The notes under the pieces are model-generated. The model worked only from the letters and a program-made list of their open reading frames with translations, made no database searches and was not told the origin of the DNA. This document shows positions 8,458 through 15,994 of a DNA stretch of 64,000 bases, in pieces. A program made the translations under genes and the position numbers. Positions within the stretch are counted from its first letter, which is position 1. Every line of letters starts with the position of its first letter. The stretch comes from Cyanobium sp. M30B3 (GTDB lineage Bacteria > Cyanobacteriota > Cyanobacteriia > PCC-6307 > Cyanobiaceae). The stretch is from positions 2,170,001 to 2,234,000 of the forward strand of contig CP073761.1 in assembly GCA_018399015.1 (NCBI GenBank). The letters are read 5' to 3'.

Positions 8458-9426
8458 ATGGGCCGATTCAGGCGGCCGCCGCTGCGGAGTGTGATGCCCA
8501 GCCAGCCCACCAGCCGCTACAGCGCCATCGCCCCGGCCGAACGGCTGCCGGCCTGGCTGCAGCGGCCGGTGGGCCGGGCCTCCGACCTGGCGGCAGTACA
8601 GGCGGTGGTGAAGCAGCAGCGGCTGCACACGATCTGTGAGGAGGGCCGCTGCCCGAACCGGGCGGAGTGCTACGCCGCCGGCACCGCCACCTTCCTGCTG
8701 GGGGGCTCGATCTGCACCCGCAGCTGCGCCTTCTGCCAGGTGCACAAGGGCCAGGCGCCGATGCCCCTCGACGGCGCCGAGGCCGAGCGGGTGGCCGAGG
8801 CGGTGGCGGCGCTGGGCCTCTCCTACGTGGTGCTCACCGCCGTGGCCCGCGACGACCTGGCCGACCACGGCGCCGGCCTGTTCACCGCCGCCATGGCCGC
8901 CATCCGCCGCCGCAGCCCGGGCACATCGATCGAGGTGCTCACCCCCGACTTCTGGGGCGGCCACCGCGAGGAACAGGCCGGCCTGGCAGCCCAGCGCCAG
9001 CGGCTGGCCACCGTGCTGGCGGCTGAACCGGTGTGCTTCAACCACAACCTGGAGACGGTGGAGCGCCTGCAGGGGGAGGTGCGGCGCGGCGCCACCTACC
9101 GCCGCTCCCTGGGGCTGCTGGCCGCCGCCCGGGAGCTGGCTCCGGCCATCCCCACCAAGAGCGGCCTGATGCTGGGGCTGGGGGAGAGCGAGGAGGAGGT
9201 GGTGCAGACCCTGCGCGACCTGCGGGCGGTGGACTGTCAGCGGCTCACCCTGGGGCAATACCTGCGGCCGTCGCTGGCCCACATCCCCGTGGCCCGCTAC
9301 TGGAGCCCCCACGACTTTGACCGCCTCGGCGCCATCGCCCGCGAGCTGGGCTTCCGCCAGGTGCGCAGCGGGCCGCTGGTGCGCAGCAGCTACCACGCCA
9401 ACCCTGCAGTTCAACTCCCATCCTGA
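8458..9426 (+). CDS. lipA: Lipoyl synthase (radical SAM)
   Basis: LipA inserts sulfur into octanoyl groups on lipoate-dependent enzymes such as pyruvate dehydrogenase and the glycine cleavage H protein. Both iron-sulfur sites are visible: the auxiliary cluster motif [12 protein letters not shown] and the radical-SAM motif [10 protein letters not shown]. Other family blocks include [39 protein letters not shown] and TLGQYLRPS. The ATG at 8458 gives 322 residues; an ATG at 8494 fits the family equally well. It follows the MNT gene by 2 nt. Confidence 0.95.
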   Translation: MGRFRRPPLRSVMPSQPTSRYSAIAPAERLPAWLQRPVGRASDLAAVQAVVKQQRLHTICEEGRCPNRAECYAAGTATFLLGGSICTRSCAFCQVHKGQAPMPLDGAEAERVAEAVAALGLSYVVLTAVARDDLADHGAGLFTAAMAAIRRRSPGTSIEVLTPDFWGGHREEQAGLAAQRQRLATVLAAEPVCFNHNLETVERLQGEVRRGATYRRSLGLLAAARELAPAIPTKSGLMLGLGESEEEVVQTLRDLRAVDCQRLTLGQYLRPSLAHIPVARYWSPHDFDRLGAIARELGFRQVRSGPLVRSSYHANPAVQLPS

Positions 9427-9430
9427 AGGC

Positions 9431-10096
9431 TTAGCGAATCGCCGGGGCCAGCTGGGTGATGACAATCTGACTCACCCCGGTGACCATGAACTGAACGCCC
9501 ATCGCGGCCACCATCAAACCCATTACCCGCATCAGGATATTGAGCCCGATCGGGCCCACAACGGCTTTCAACCAACGACCAGCCAGAAAGATCGCCAACA
9601 CAACCACCGAGAGCAGGAACGAGCCCAACAGCAGTGCGCCACCGTCATGATCGGCACGATCTTTAGCGGCATACAACACCACGTTGGCAATCACTCCGGG
9701 CCCCACCAGCAAGGGCATGGCCAGGGGAATCACAATCTTCTGAAACACCGTTTCCGCCTCTTGCAGTTCGCTCTCAGCCGCGGCGGAACCTGCGTCCTGA
9801 ATGACTGAATCGCCTGCATCCCCGGACACAATCTTCAAGCCCATCAGTAACAGGAGAATGCCGCCGGCGATGCGGAACGCATCCATCGAAACACCGAGGA
9901 ACTGCAGGATGCTCTCACCAACGAACAGAAAGACCACCAGCAGTGCCAGCACCGTGAGCGACACGAACAGGGCCACGAGGCGCTGCACATCGCGGTTCTC
10001 CCGCGCGGTGAGAGCAATGAAGATCGGCAGCACCCCGAGGGGATTCATCAAGGCAAAGGTGGTGACCATGAAATTGATCAGCTCCGGTCCATTCAT
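9431..10096 (-). CDS. MarC family integral membrane protein
   Basis: A 221-residue inner-membrane protein with six hydrophobic segments. The family pattern starts with TTFALMNPLGVLPIFIALT and includes RIAGGILLLLMGLKI, IPLAMPLLVGPGVI and ILMRVMGLMVAAMGVQF. Despite the name, MarC proteins have no proven role in multidrug resistance. The ATG at 10096 puts the conserved first helix near the N-terminus; the open frame continues upstream through an 18-bp repeat that creates extra Met-Pro-Pro starts (10167-10212), so a longer form is possible. It is divergent from the porin gene, with no clean promoter gap between them. Confidence 0.85.
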   Translation of the reverse strand: MNGPELINFMVTTFALMNPLGVLPIFIALTARENRDVQRLVALFVSLTVLALLVVFLFVGESILQFLGVSMDAFRIAGGILLLLMGLKIVSGDAGDSVIQDAGSAAAESELQEAETVFQKIVIPLAMPLLVGPGVIANVVLYAAKDRADHDGGALLLGSFLLSVVVLAIFLAGRWLKAVVGPIGLNILMRVMGLMVAAMGVQFMVTGVSQIVITQLAPAIR

Positions 10097-10164
10097 TGAG
10101 AAATTGCCAATCAATTCAGCATAATCCAGCCCTGAATCAGCCGCAAGCGCTGCCACACCTAGAA

Positions 10165-11682
10165 TTGGCGGCATTGCTTTGCTCGGCGGCATTGTTTGGC
10201 TCGGCGGCATTGATAGGCCACTCAGATCGCCCTCTGTCGCGTGGCCATGGCAGGGGCGGCCTGGGGTCTTGCTGGAGCAGGGCAAAGCGGCTCGCCGTTG
10301 CCTGCCTGGCTTGCAGTCCTCTGCCAGGCCCCTGTCAACCCATTCACAGTGAGCCCATTCACAGTGAGCCCATTCACAGTGAACCAGCAGACGCGATCGA
10401 AGCATCTGCAGCTCAACCAGCGGCGCAGGAACACCCTGGCGAAACCAAGTTTTCTTCTCTGGAAACCCATTCGTCTGCTGCCAGTGCTGTTTCTGCCAGG
10501 GCGTTCTCGCTGAATGGCTGGGTCAAGCCACCTGCATGGCTGGACCTGCAGCTGCGCCTCCAGGCCCAGCCCCTGGCCAATCCCCTTGGCGGCCTTGAGC
10601 AGAGCGCCAGCTGGATGCAGCAGCTCACCCTGGATCTGCAGCTGGGAACCGGCCTGCGCAAGCCCTTGGCCGCATGGCGGGAGGGCGACCACTGGCGGGG
10701 CCACCTGGAGCTGGGCCTGTTCAGCGGCCAGCCCAACTGGTGGCAGCAGATCGGTGCCGCCTTCCCCCTGCAGGCCACCGCCAGCCCCAACGGCCTCTGG
10801 CTCACCGAGGCGAGTGTGGAGCGCCGCCCCGGCACGGGTGGGCTGGCCCTGAAGGCCGGGCTGTTCGCGCTCGATCCGGACTGGGTCACGGCGCCGGTGC
10901 TGAACGCCTACGTGCATGCGGCGCTGAACAACAGCCTCAACCTGAACGTGACCGGGTTGCCGATCAATCCGGCCGTGGCCCCCGGGCTGCAGGTGAGCTG
11001 GACGCCGGGTGCCGACGGGGAGAGCGGCAGCGGAGAGTGGGGCAGCTGGCAGCTGGGTGGGTTCTGGCTCGATCCGGTGGACGAGCTGGCCGCTCTGTTC
11101 GGCGTGAACCCCGGGCTGGCGGAGGTGCGGGGCAGCGCCCAGCTGCTGCAGTGGCGCTACCAGCGCCTGCCGGGCTGGAGAGCGGCCCACACGCCGCTGG
11201 CCCACCCGGGCGGCCCGGTGCCGCGCCTGCTGCCGCCGCCCCTGCTGCAGCTGGGCGGCCTGGCGGTGCTCTCCGACCAGGCTGGCGGCAGCACCGCCGC
11301 GTTCACGGGCAGCCTCACCCTGGCCGCGCCCCTGCCGCTGGGCCTCGACAACCGGCTGTGGCTGGGGGTGAACGCCGGCCAGGAGCGCTCCAGCAACCAG
11401 GTGCCCCTGTTTCTGGCCGGCGGCTGGCTGAGCCAGGGACCGCTGCCGGGCCGTCCCCGGGATGTGCTGGCGATCGGCTACGGCCACAGCCGCCTGAATC
11501 AGCCGGCGGCGACCGGCGGTGGGCGGAACGACGCCCACGAGGCCGTGCTGGAGCTGAACTACCGCTGGCAGGTGAACCAGCGGCTCAGCCTGCAGCCGGT
11601 GCTGCAGCTGATCCTGCACCCCGACGGCCGCAACGCGGATCCGATCCTGGCCACCGGCCTCGGGATCAACCTGCAGTTCTGA
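10165..11682 (+). CDS. Carbohydrate-selective porin (OprB-like) outer-membrane protein
   Basis: The body from about 10500 reads as an outer-membrane beta-barrel of the OprB kind: alternating aromatic/hydrophobic strands, LKAGLFALDPDWV, NAYVHAALNNSLNLN, QLGGFWLDPVDEL and the typical close ELNYRWQVNQRLSL...ILATGLGINLQF with a terminal Phe. It lacks the N-terminal SLH domain of the longer cyanobacterial porins. The start is unclear: no ATG exists in the leader, the TTG at 10165 is a guess, and KRLAVACLACSPLPG (about 10293-10337) may be the core of the signal peptide. The leader also holds a 15-bp triple repeat at 10341. Confidence 0.7.
   Translation: MAALLCSAALFGSAALIGHSDRPLSRGHGRGGLGSCWSRAKRLAVACLACSPLPGPCQPIHSEPIHSEPIHSEPADAIEASAAQPAAQEHPGETKFSSLETHSSAASAVSARAFSLNGWVKPPAWLDLQLRLQAQPLANPLGGLEQSASWMQQLTLDLQLGTGLRKPLAAWREGDHWRGHLELGLFSGQPNWWQQIGAAFPLQATASPNGLWLTEASVERRPGTGGLALKAGLFALDPDWVTAPVLNAYVHAALNNSLNLNVTGLPINPAVAPGLQVSWTPGADGESGSGEWGSWQLGGFWLDPVDELAALFGVNPGLAEVRGSAQLLQWRYQRLPGWRAAHTPLAHPGGPVPRLLPPPLLQLGGLAVLSDQAGGSTAAFTGSLTLAAPLPLGLDNRLWLGVNAGQERSSNQVPLFLAGGWLSQGPLPGRPRDVLAIGYGHSRLNQPAATGGGRNDAHEAVLELNYRWQVNQRLSLQPVLQLILHPDGRNADPILATGLGINLQF
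10167..10212. repeat. 18-bp tandem repeat, about 2.5 copies
   Basis: Copies at 10167-10184 and 10185-10202 and a partial copy at 10203-10212, each beginning GGCGGCATTG. It lies between the divergent MarC and porin genes and produces three possible ATG codons followed by Pro-Pro in the MarC frame. Confidence 0.9.
10341..10385. repeat. 15-bp tandem repeat, three copies
   Basis: CATTCACAGTGAGCC occurs at 10341, 10356 and, with one change, at 10371. In the porin frame it encodes a repeated Ile-His-Ser-Glu-Pro just after the presumed signal peptide. Confidence 0.95.
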
Positions 11683-11698
11683 ATCGGCCGGTGCGGGT

Positions 11699-11723
11699 GC
11701 CGCTCAACCGATCAGCAGCTGGT
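11699..11723. repeat. 25-bp direct repeat, left copy
   Basis: Matches 12673-12697 with one mismatch (first 21 bp identical, beginning GCCGCTCAACCGATCAGC). The right copy contains the stop and last codons of the J-domain gene; this left copy is an isolated remnant. The two flank the DUF1778/GNAT cassette. Confidence 0.9.
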
Positions 11724-11786
11724 GCGCTCGGGATTCAGAACCACTGCCGGAGCCTGCGGGGCTGCCGCCCCGTCTCTTCATCAGCG

Positions 11787-11804
11787 CCGTACAGTATCCG
11801 TACG
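11787..11804. promoter_or_regulatory. Candidate operator/promoter of the DUF1778/GNAT pair
   Basis: CCGTAC occurs twice, at 11787 and 11798, 11 bp (one helical turn) apart, with a TACAGT-like -10 between. It lies just before the GTG start at 11811. Antitoxins of this class usually repress their own promoter, so an operator is plausible. Confidence 0.4.
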
Positions 11805-11810
11805 TTCGGA

Positions 11811-12143
11811 GTGGTTGTCCCCTTGACCAGCACCAAGCCACCAGGGCACCGCCCGGCCAAGACCAGCCGGATCGAGCTGCGGGCCACCGAAGACGACCGC
11901 GACCTGCTGGATCGAGCCGCTGCGGCCCTCGGCACCGACCGCAGTTCCTTTCTGCTCACCCAGGGGCGGCTGGCGGCCCAGCGGGTGCTGGCCGACCGCG
12001 AGCACTTTCTGCTCGATGCCGACGCTCAGCAGGAATGGGAGCGGATCAACAGCCGCCCGGCCCGCAGCCTGCCCGGGCTGGCGCGGCTGCTGGAGCGGCC
12101 CTCGCCCTTTGTCACTCCAGCGGCAGATCAGCCCCAGGCATGA
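11811..12143 (+). CDS. DUF1778 (TacA-like) antitoxin
   Basis: A protein of about 110 residues with an N-terminal ribbon-helix-helix: SRIELRATEDDRDLLDRAA followed by LGTDRSSFLL, the standard DUF1778 pattern. The C-terminal part (SRPARSLPGLARLLERPSPF) is the region that typically wraps around and neutralises the toxin. Start is GTG 11811 or TTG 11823. Its stop overlaps the start of the acetyltransferase toxin (ATGA), and the pair is bounded by 25-bp direct repeats. Expected to repress its own operon in complex with the toxin. Confidence 0.88.
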   Translation: MVVPLTSTKPPGHRPAKTSRIELRATEDDRDLLDRAAAALGTDRSSFLLTQGRLAAQRVLADREHFLLDADAQQEWERINSRPARSLPGLARLLERPSPFVTPAADQPQA

Positions 12144-12655
12144 GCCACTACCAACCGCCAGAGCTGCTGGCGGCCCGTCACCAGCTCCCGGGGTTCCGCT
12201 GCCGATCAGAAGAGCAGGGCGACTGGCTGGTGGAGGTGGCCAGGCAGGCCCATGGAACCGGTACCACCCGCGTGTTTGTGGTCACTGAGGTGGATCAGTC
12301 CCGGGTTGTGGCTTACTACGCCTGGTGCATGGCGAGCATGGCGATTGCGGATCTGCCGGTGCGGCTGCGCCGTGGCGCCGGCCGCTACCCCCAGCCCATG
12401 GCGCTGCTGGCACGACTGGGGGTGGACGAACGCCATGAGGGGCAGGGCCTCGGTGCGGCCCTGCTGCTGGATGTGATCACCCGGGTCGCCAGCCTCAGCG
12501 ACGCCATCGGCTGCCGCGGCCTGCTGGTGCATGCCGAATCCGAGCTGGCCCGGGGCTTCTACGAGCACCTGATCCCGGAGTTCGAGCGTGCACCCACCGA
12601 TCCTTTGCACCTGCTGCTGCTGGTCAAGGACATCCGCCGCACGCTGGGCCGCTGA
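12140..12655 (+). CDS. GNAT-family acetyltransferase toxin (TacT-like)
   Basis: A 171-residue GNAT protein. The acetyl-CoA binding loop is visible as RLGVDERHEGQGLGAALLLD, followed by GLLVHAESELARGFYEHL, the C-terminal strand and helix of the fold. Toxins of this family acetylate the amino group of charged tRNAs and so stop translation. The ATG overlaps the stop of the DUF1778 gene by 4 nt, the normal toxin-after-antitoxin order. The gene appears intact, unlike the Phd/PIN pair 1 kb away. Confidence 0.88.
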   Translation: MSHYQPPELLAARHQLPGFRCRSEEQGDWLVEVARQAHGTGTTRVFVVTEVDQSRVVAYYAWCMASMAIADLPVRLRRGAGRYPQPMALLARLGVDERHEGQGLGAALLLDVITRVASLSDAIGCRGLLVHAESELARGFYEHLIPEFERAPTDPLHLLLLVKDIRRTLGR

Positions 12656-12672
12656 GGCGCTTCGCTCATGGC

Positions 12673-12697
12673 GCCGCTCAACCGATCAGCAGCCGGT
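12673..12697. repeat. 25-bp direct repeat, right copy
   Basis: Pairs with 11699-11723. It covers the last codons and stop of the J-domain gene (minus strand), so an insertion bounded by the repeats would leave that gene intact. Confidence 0.9.
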
Positions 12698-13307
12698 AGG
12701 CGGCGTCGAGGCGGTGGAAGGCCTCCGCGTCGCCGCCCAGGTCGGGATGGTGGGCCTTGGCCAGGCGCCGGTAGGCCCGCTTGATCGCCGCGCTCGAGGC
12801 CCCCGGCTCCAGCCCCAGCAGCAGCAGAGCGGCCGTGCGGGGGTCGGTGGGACATGCGGTGAGCCGCAGCAGGTCGTCCACCAGCCGCAGAGGGGCCTCG
12901 TTCAGCCACTCCGGCGCCCGCTGGCCATGGAGGGCGAAGGCGGCACGCACGGCCCAGCGCACCCGGCTGTGGGGACCGCGCAGGGCCTGCGCCAGCTCCG
13001 CCCCCAGCACTGGAGCGCCCCGCTGCTCCACCAGCCCCCGCAGCCCCCCGGGCGGCCCCACGCGCAAGGCCTGCCAGCGGGGATGGCGGGCCATGGCGAC
13101 CCCCCAGCGCTCCACCTGGGCGGCCATGACGGTCACGGTCTGCCCCCGCTGGTGTTGCTGCATCTGCAGCTCCTGCAGCTGCAGGCGCAGGCGGCGCACC
13201 TCCCGGCGCAGGGCGTCGTTCTCCACCAGCAGGGTGTCCACATTGCTGGTCACCACCCCGCGGGAGGGCGGGCGGCCGACGGCGCCGGTGCGGGGATCGA
13301 AACCCAT
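12678..13307 (-). CDS. J-domain protein with N-terminal coiled coil
   Basis: A 209-residue protein. The C-terminal 55 residues form a J domain: LGLEPGASSAAIKRAYRRLAK, then the diagnostic HPD in AKAHHPDLGGD and FHRLDAAYRLLIG. J domains stimulate DnaK ATPase. The N-terminal part has a coiled coil (VENDALRREVRRLRLQLQEL) and a helical middle section of unknown role that may recognise clients. The J domain is at the C-terminus, not the N-terminus, as in some cyanobacterial DnaJ-like proteins. The 3' end is one arm of the 25-bp direct repeat. Confidence 0.82.
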   Translation of the reverse strand: MGFDPRTGAVGRPPSRGVVTSNVDTLLVENDALRREVRRLRLQLQELQMQQHQRGQTVTVMAAQVERWGVAMARHPRWQALRVGPPGGLRGLVEQRGAPVLGAELAQALRGPHSRVRWAVRAAFALHGQRAPEWLNEAPLRLVDDLLRLTACPTDPRTAALLLLGLEPGASSAAIKRAYRRLAKAHHPDLGGDAEAFHRLDAAYRLLIG

Positions 13308-13411
13308 CGGCTCAGGGCATCTGCGGGCGCAGGCGGCGCCGATCAGCGGTCATGCAGCAGCTGACAACTCCCCACAGCATGGAACTCTTGCGTGCACTGG
13401 GGGAAGACAGC

Positions 13412-13696
13412 TCAGCCCCAGAGACGCTCCACCCCGAGGGAATCGAAGGCGGCATCGGCCGAGATGAGGAGCAGGTCCTCCTGGCGGGCCACCACCGCGA
13501 TCATCCGGTCGAAGGGGTCCCTGTGGTCCCAGTCGAGCAGCGCTGCAGCCAGGGCAGCAGCTGGCGAAAGGGGTAGAAGATCGAAGCCGTCGGCATCGGC
13601 GCGATCCAACAGGCCCGCGGCGAAGGGAACCATCTCCGGCCATTTGCCCAGCCGCACTTTCTGGCCGATTTCAACCAGCGAGATCACACTCAACAC
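13412..13696 (-). pseudogene. PIN-domain (VapC-like) toxin lacking its N-terminus
   Basis: The 94-residue frame begins in the middle of a PIN domain: SVISLVEIGQKVRLGKW, then LLDWDHRDPFDRMIAVVARQE and LLLISADAAFDSL. These supply the second and third acidic positions of the fold. The opening strand of the family, with the first catalytic Asp (DTHxxLW), is missing; the residues upstream (RIGEADRAV) continue the domain but join directly onto the end of the antitoxin gene. About 35 residues appear to be deleted, so the toxin should be inactive. A GTG at 13696 is the only nearby start. Confidence 0.75.
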
Positions 13697-13721
13697 AGCG
13701 CGATCGGCCTCACCAATCCGC

Positions 13722-13907
13722 TCACAGGGCCCTCCAGTCGCCCAGTTCCTCCGCCGAGAGGGGGGCGAGGAAGTCTGCAGGCGGGGGAGGGACCTGCCCT
13801 TTCAGACTGCCGATCCGCAAGCGGGTCATCACAATCTGCTCGCCCCTTGCCACTGCTTCCAGCAGTTTGGAGAGGTTGGCCCTCGCCTGAGGGACCGACG
13901 CCTGCAT
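13722..13907 (-). CDS. Phd/YefM-type antitoxin, internally shortened
   Basis: A 61-residue protein beginning QASVPQARANLSKLLEAVARGEQIVMTR, the typical Phd/YefM DNA-binding N-terminus. The usual continuation (GKPVARL and a short linker) is absent, and the sequence jumps in frame to GSLKGQVPPPPADFLAPLS, the usual toxin-binding tail. It thus looks like a product of an internal in-frame deletion of about 15 residues. It lies 25 bp upstream of the truncated PIN toxin, so the whole module is probably decaying. Confidence 0.7.
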   Translation of the reverse strand: MQASVPQARANLSKLLEAVARGEQIVMTRLRIGSLKGQVPPPPADFLAPLSAEELGDWRAL

Positions 13908-13938
13908 GGATCAACCGTTTGGTTTGACTAAAGCTTAG

Positions 13939-14640
13939 TCATCGCTGCAAAGGCTCTCCCACGGCCAGCCGCCGGGCGCTGCGGGCCAGGCCCTCGGCGC
14001 AGTCGCAACGCATCAGCAGCCCGGCGCCGCCCCAGAGCAGGCGCGGTGCCAGGTCGACCGCGCCGGCGCCCAGCTCGCGCAGTGGCCGGAAGCCCAGCTG
14101 GCGGAAGTAGCGCACCAGCCGCCGGTGCTGGGCCTCCCGGTCGCGGATCGCCAGCAGGGTGGCCTGGCGGCAGGGGGTGGCCTCCAGGGCCCAGGCGAAG
14201 GTGGCCGCCCAGATCAGCGGGCCCACGGCGGCCGTGTCCGTGCCCTGCACCCGCATCGTGTCGAGCCGCAGGCCGCCGGCGGTGGGCAGGGCCCAGCCCT
14301 TGAGCTCCCCCAGCAACTGCAGCGGCGAGGCGGGATCGGCCGGTTCGCGGCGCCGGGCCACCCCCACCCGCAGCCCCCAGGCCAGCCCCGCCGGCCGGCC
14401 CACCTGCAGGCGCAGCAGCAGCCCCCGCTTCTGGGCCTGCTGCTCGAGCTGGGCCAGGCTGGGGGCGCTGCGGGAGTGGCAGGTGGAGCGGGGCAGCGCA
14501 TCGGAGGAATGGATTGGCAACCAGGCACCTCCAGGGTCTGGAGCAGTTTCAATCAGGCCCCGCCGGGCTGCCGTGGACTGGAACCAGCAACAACGGGCCG
14601 GCCTGGCTCCCCGAACCGATGGGCAGGGAGGGGTGCACAT
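13939..14640 (-). CDS. Conserved cyanobacterial protein, GNAT-like C-terminus
   Basis: A frame of up to 233 residues. The conserved part runs from about residue 65: QLEQQAQKRGLLLRLQVG, then VGPLIWAATFAWALEATPCRQA, LLAIRDREAQHRRLVRYFRQLGFRPL and a Gly-rich LLWGGAGLLM. The strand-helix pattern and the RYFRQLGF segment resemble the end of GNAT acetyltransferases, but no clear acetyl-CoA loop is visible. Residues 1-55 look unlike the rest; a TTG near 14518 may be the true start. Function unknown. Confidence 0.5.
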   Translation of the reverse strand: MCTPPCPSVRGARPARCCWFQSTAARRGLIETAPDPGGAWLPIHSSDALPRSTCHSRSAPSLAQLEQQAQKRGLLLRLQVGRPAGLAWGLRVGVARRREPADPASPLQLLGELKGWALPTAGGLRLDTMRVQGTDTAAVGPLIWAATFAWALEATPCRQATLLAIRDREAQHRRLVRYFRQLGFRPLRELGAGAVDLAPRLLWGGAGLLMRCDCAEGLARSARRLAVGEPLQR

Positions 14641-14732
14641 GTCGTGTGTGGTGGACCTGGTCTGGTCTGGTCAAGCGGATGAAGGCAACGCTGGACATGG
14701 AGATCCAGCGGGACGTGGGGAGAGGAGAGCTT

Positions 14733-14790
14733 TGAGGGGTGAGGGGTGAGGGGTGAGGGGTGAGGGGTGAGGGGTGAGGGGTGAGGGGTG
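14733..14790. repeat. Heptanucleotide tandem array (TGAGGGG), 8 copies
   Basis: Eight perfect consecutive copies of TGAGGGG start at 14733, followed by a partial copy. It lies in the 260-bp gap between the 13939-14640 gene and the zinc-ribbon protein; no gene is otherwise seen there. A 7-bp unit changes reading frame with each copy gained or lost. Confidence 0.97.
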
Positions 14791-14899
14791 AGCTGTTGGT
14801 CGGGCCCCGCGCTACCTGGGGGCGCTGGAGTTGCTGCATGGCGGCGCCCGGAGGGGAGTGGCTCCCACCCGATCAGCCGCCTGGGCCGTGGTGGAGGGT

Positions 14900-15946
14900 T
14901 CACGGCGCTGCAGCGGCCTCCTCTGCGGCCAACTCAGCCGCCTGCCCGCAGCTGGGGCAGTAGGGGAAGCAGGCCAGGTGCTGGCTGCCGCAGCCGCCGC
15001 AGTGGCGCTGCAGCTGCAGGCCGCAGTGCATGCAGTAGTTGGGCAGGGCGCCCTCCTGGCGCGGCAGGCTGCGTTCGCAGCTGGGGCACTGGTGGCGGCC
15101 CAGGGCCTGCAACGCCTTCTCGTAGCGGATCTGGCGCTGGCGCTGCTGCTGGGGCGCGGCCTGCTCCTGCTGTTTGCGCAGGAGGTAGGCGTTCAGCCAG
15201 CGGATCAGCGAGCGGCCCACCACCAGGGTGAGCAGGGCGCCCACGCCGTAGCGGATGTAGGCGCCGAAGCTGGGCAGGTAGGGCACCAGCTCCACGAAGA
15301 AGGCGAACAGGCCGAACAACAGAAAGCCCCACACGAAGGGCCACTGGTCGCTGCCCCGGTAGCGGCGGAACTGCCAGAGGGCCAGCAGCAGCAGCGGTCC
15401 CACAAACGCCAGCCGGATCCCGAAGGCCAGCAGCTCGGCGCGCCGGCGGGCCTGGCGGCGCAGCTGCTCCAGCTGCCCCTGGGGAGCGGCCAGCTCGGCC
15501 TGGGCCCGCTGCAGGTCGGCCTCCAGCTGGCTGCGCTGGGCGCGGAGCTGCTGCTCCTGGCGCAGCAGCCCGTCGAGCTGGCGGGCCCGGGCGATCACCT
15601 CCGGGTTCTGCTGCGACTGCTCCGTGGCCGAGCGGGCCGCGCGCCAGTTGTCGAAGCTGGTCTGCTCGCGGGCGGTGGCCTCCCCCGCCAGCAGCTGCCG
15701 TTCGGTGAGCCGCTCGATCTCGCCCTGCAGCTGGTCGCGGCGCTGCTGCAGGGGCTGCAGCTGGCGCTCGAGCTGGCCCACCCGGGCGGTGTCGAGGAAA
15801 CGCTCCTGGGGCGGCCGGCGCGAGAGCAGGGGCAGGTCGGCGATCAGCGAGCCGCCCACCTGGATCAGGAAGTAGGCGAACAGCAGGGCGATCAGCCACT
15901 GGCCCAGGCGCACCATCCGTTCCGGACCACGCGAAGGACTGAGCAT
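14900..15946 (-). CDS. Zinc-ribbon membrane protein with coiled coil
   Basis: A 348-residue protein with four parts: an N-terminal membrane helix (WLIALLFAYFLIQVGG, about residues 17-32); a long Gln/Arg/Glu-rich coiled coil (about 55-185); three further hydrophobic helices (about 187-270); and a C-terminal double zinc ribbon with four CxxC pairs, CPSCERS, CMHCGLQ, CGGCGSQ and CPSCGQA. The ribbons end in an Ala/Glu tail. Proteins of this plan occur in picocyanobacteria but have no assigned role. ATG at 15946, with a second Met ten residues later. Confidence 0.65.
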   Translation of the reverse strand: MLSPSRGPERMVRLGQWLIALLFAYFLIQVGGSLIADLPLLSRRPPQERFLDTARVGQLERQLQPLQQRRDQLQGEIERLTERQLLAGEATAREQTSFDNWRAARSATEQSQQNPEVIARARQLDGLLRQEQQLRAQRSQLEADLQRAQAELAAPQGQLEQLRRQARRRAELLAFGIRLAFVGPLLLLALWQFRRYRGSDQWPFVWGFLLFGLFAFFVELVPYLPSFGAYIRYGVGALLTLVVGRSLIRWLNAYLLRKQQEQAAPQQQRQRQIRYEKALQALGRHQCPSCERSLPRQEGALPNYCMHCGLQLQRHCGGCGSQHLACFPYCPSCGQAAELAAEEAAAAP

Positions 15947-15994
15947 CAGGGGTGGGGCCGGGCTCCCATGCTGGCCAATGCAGGCTGGGCAGGC

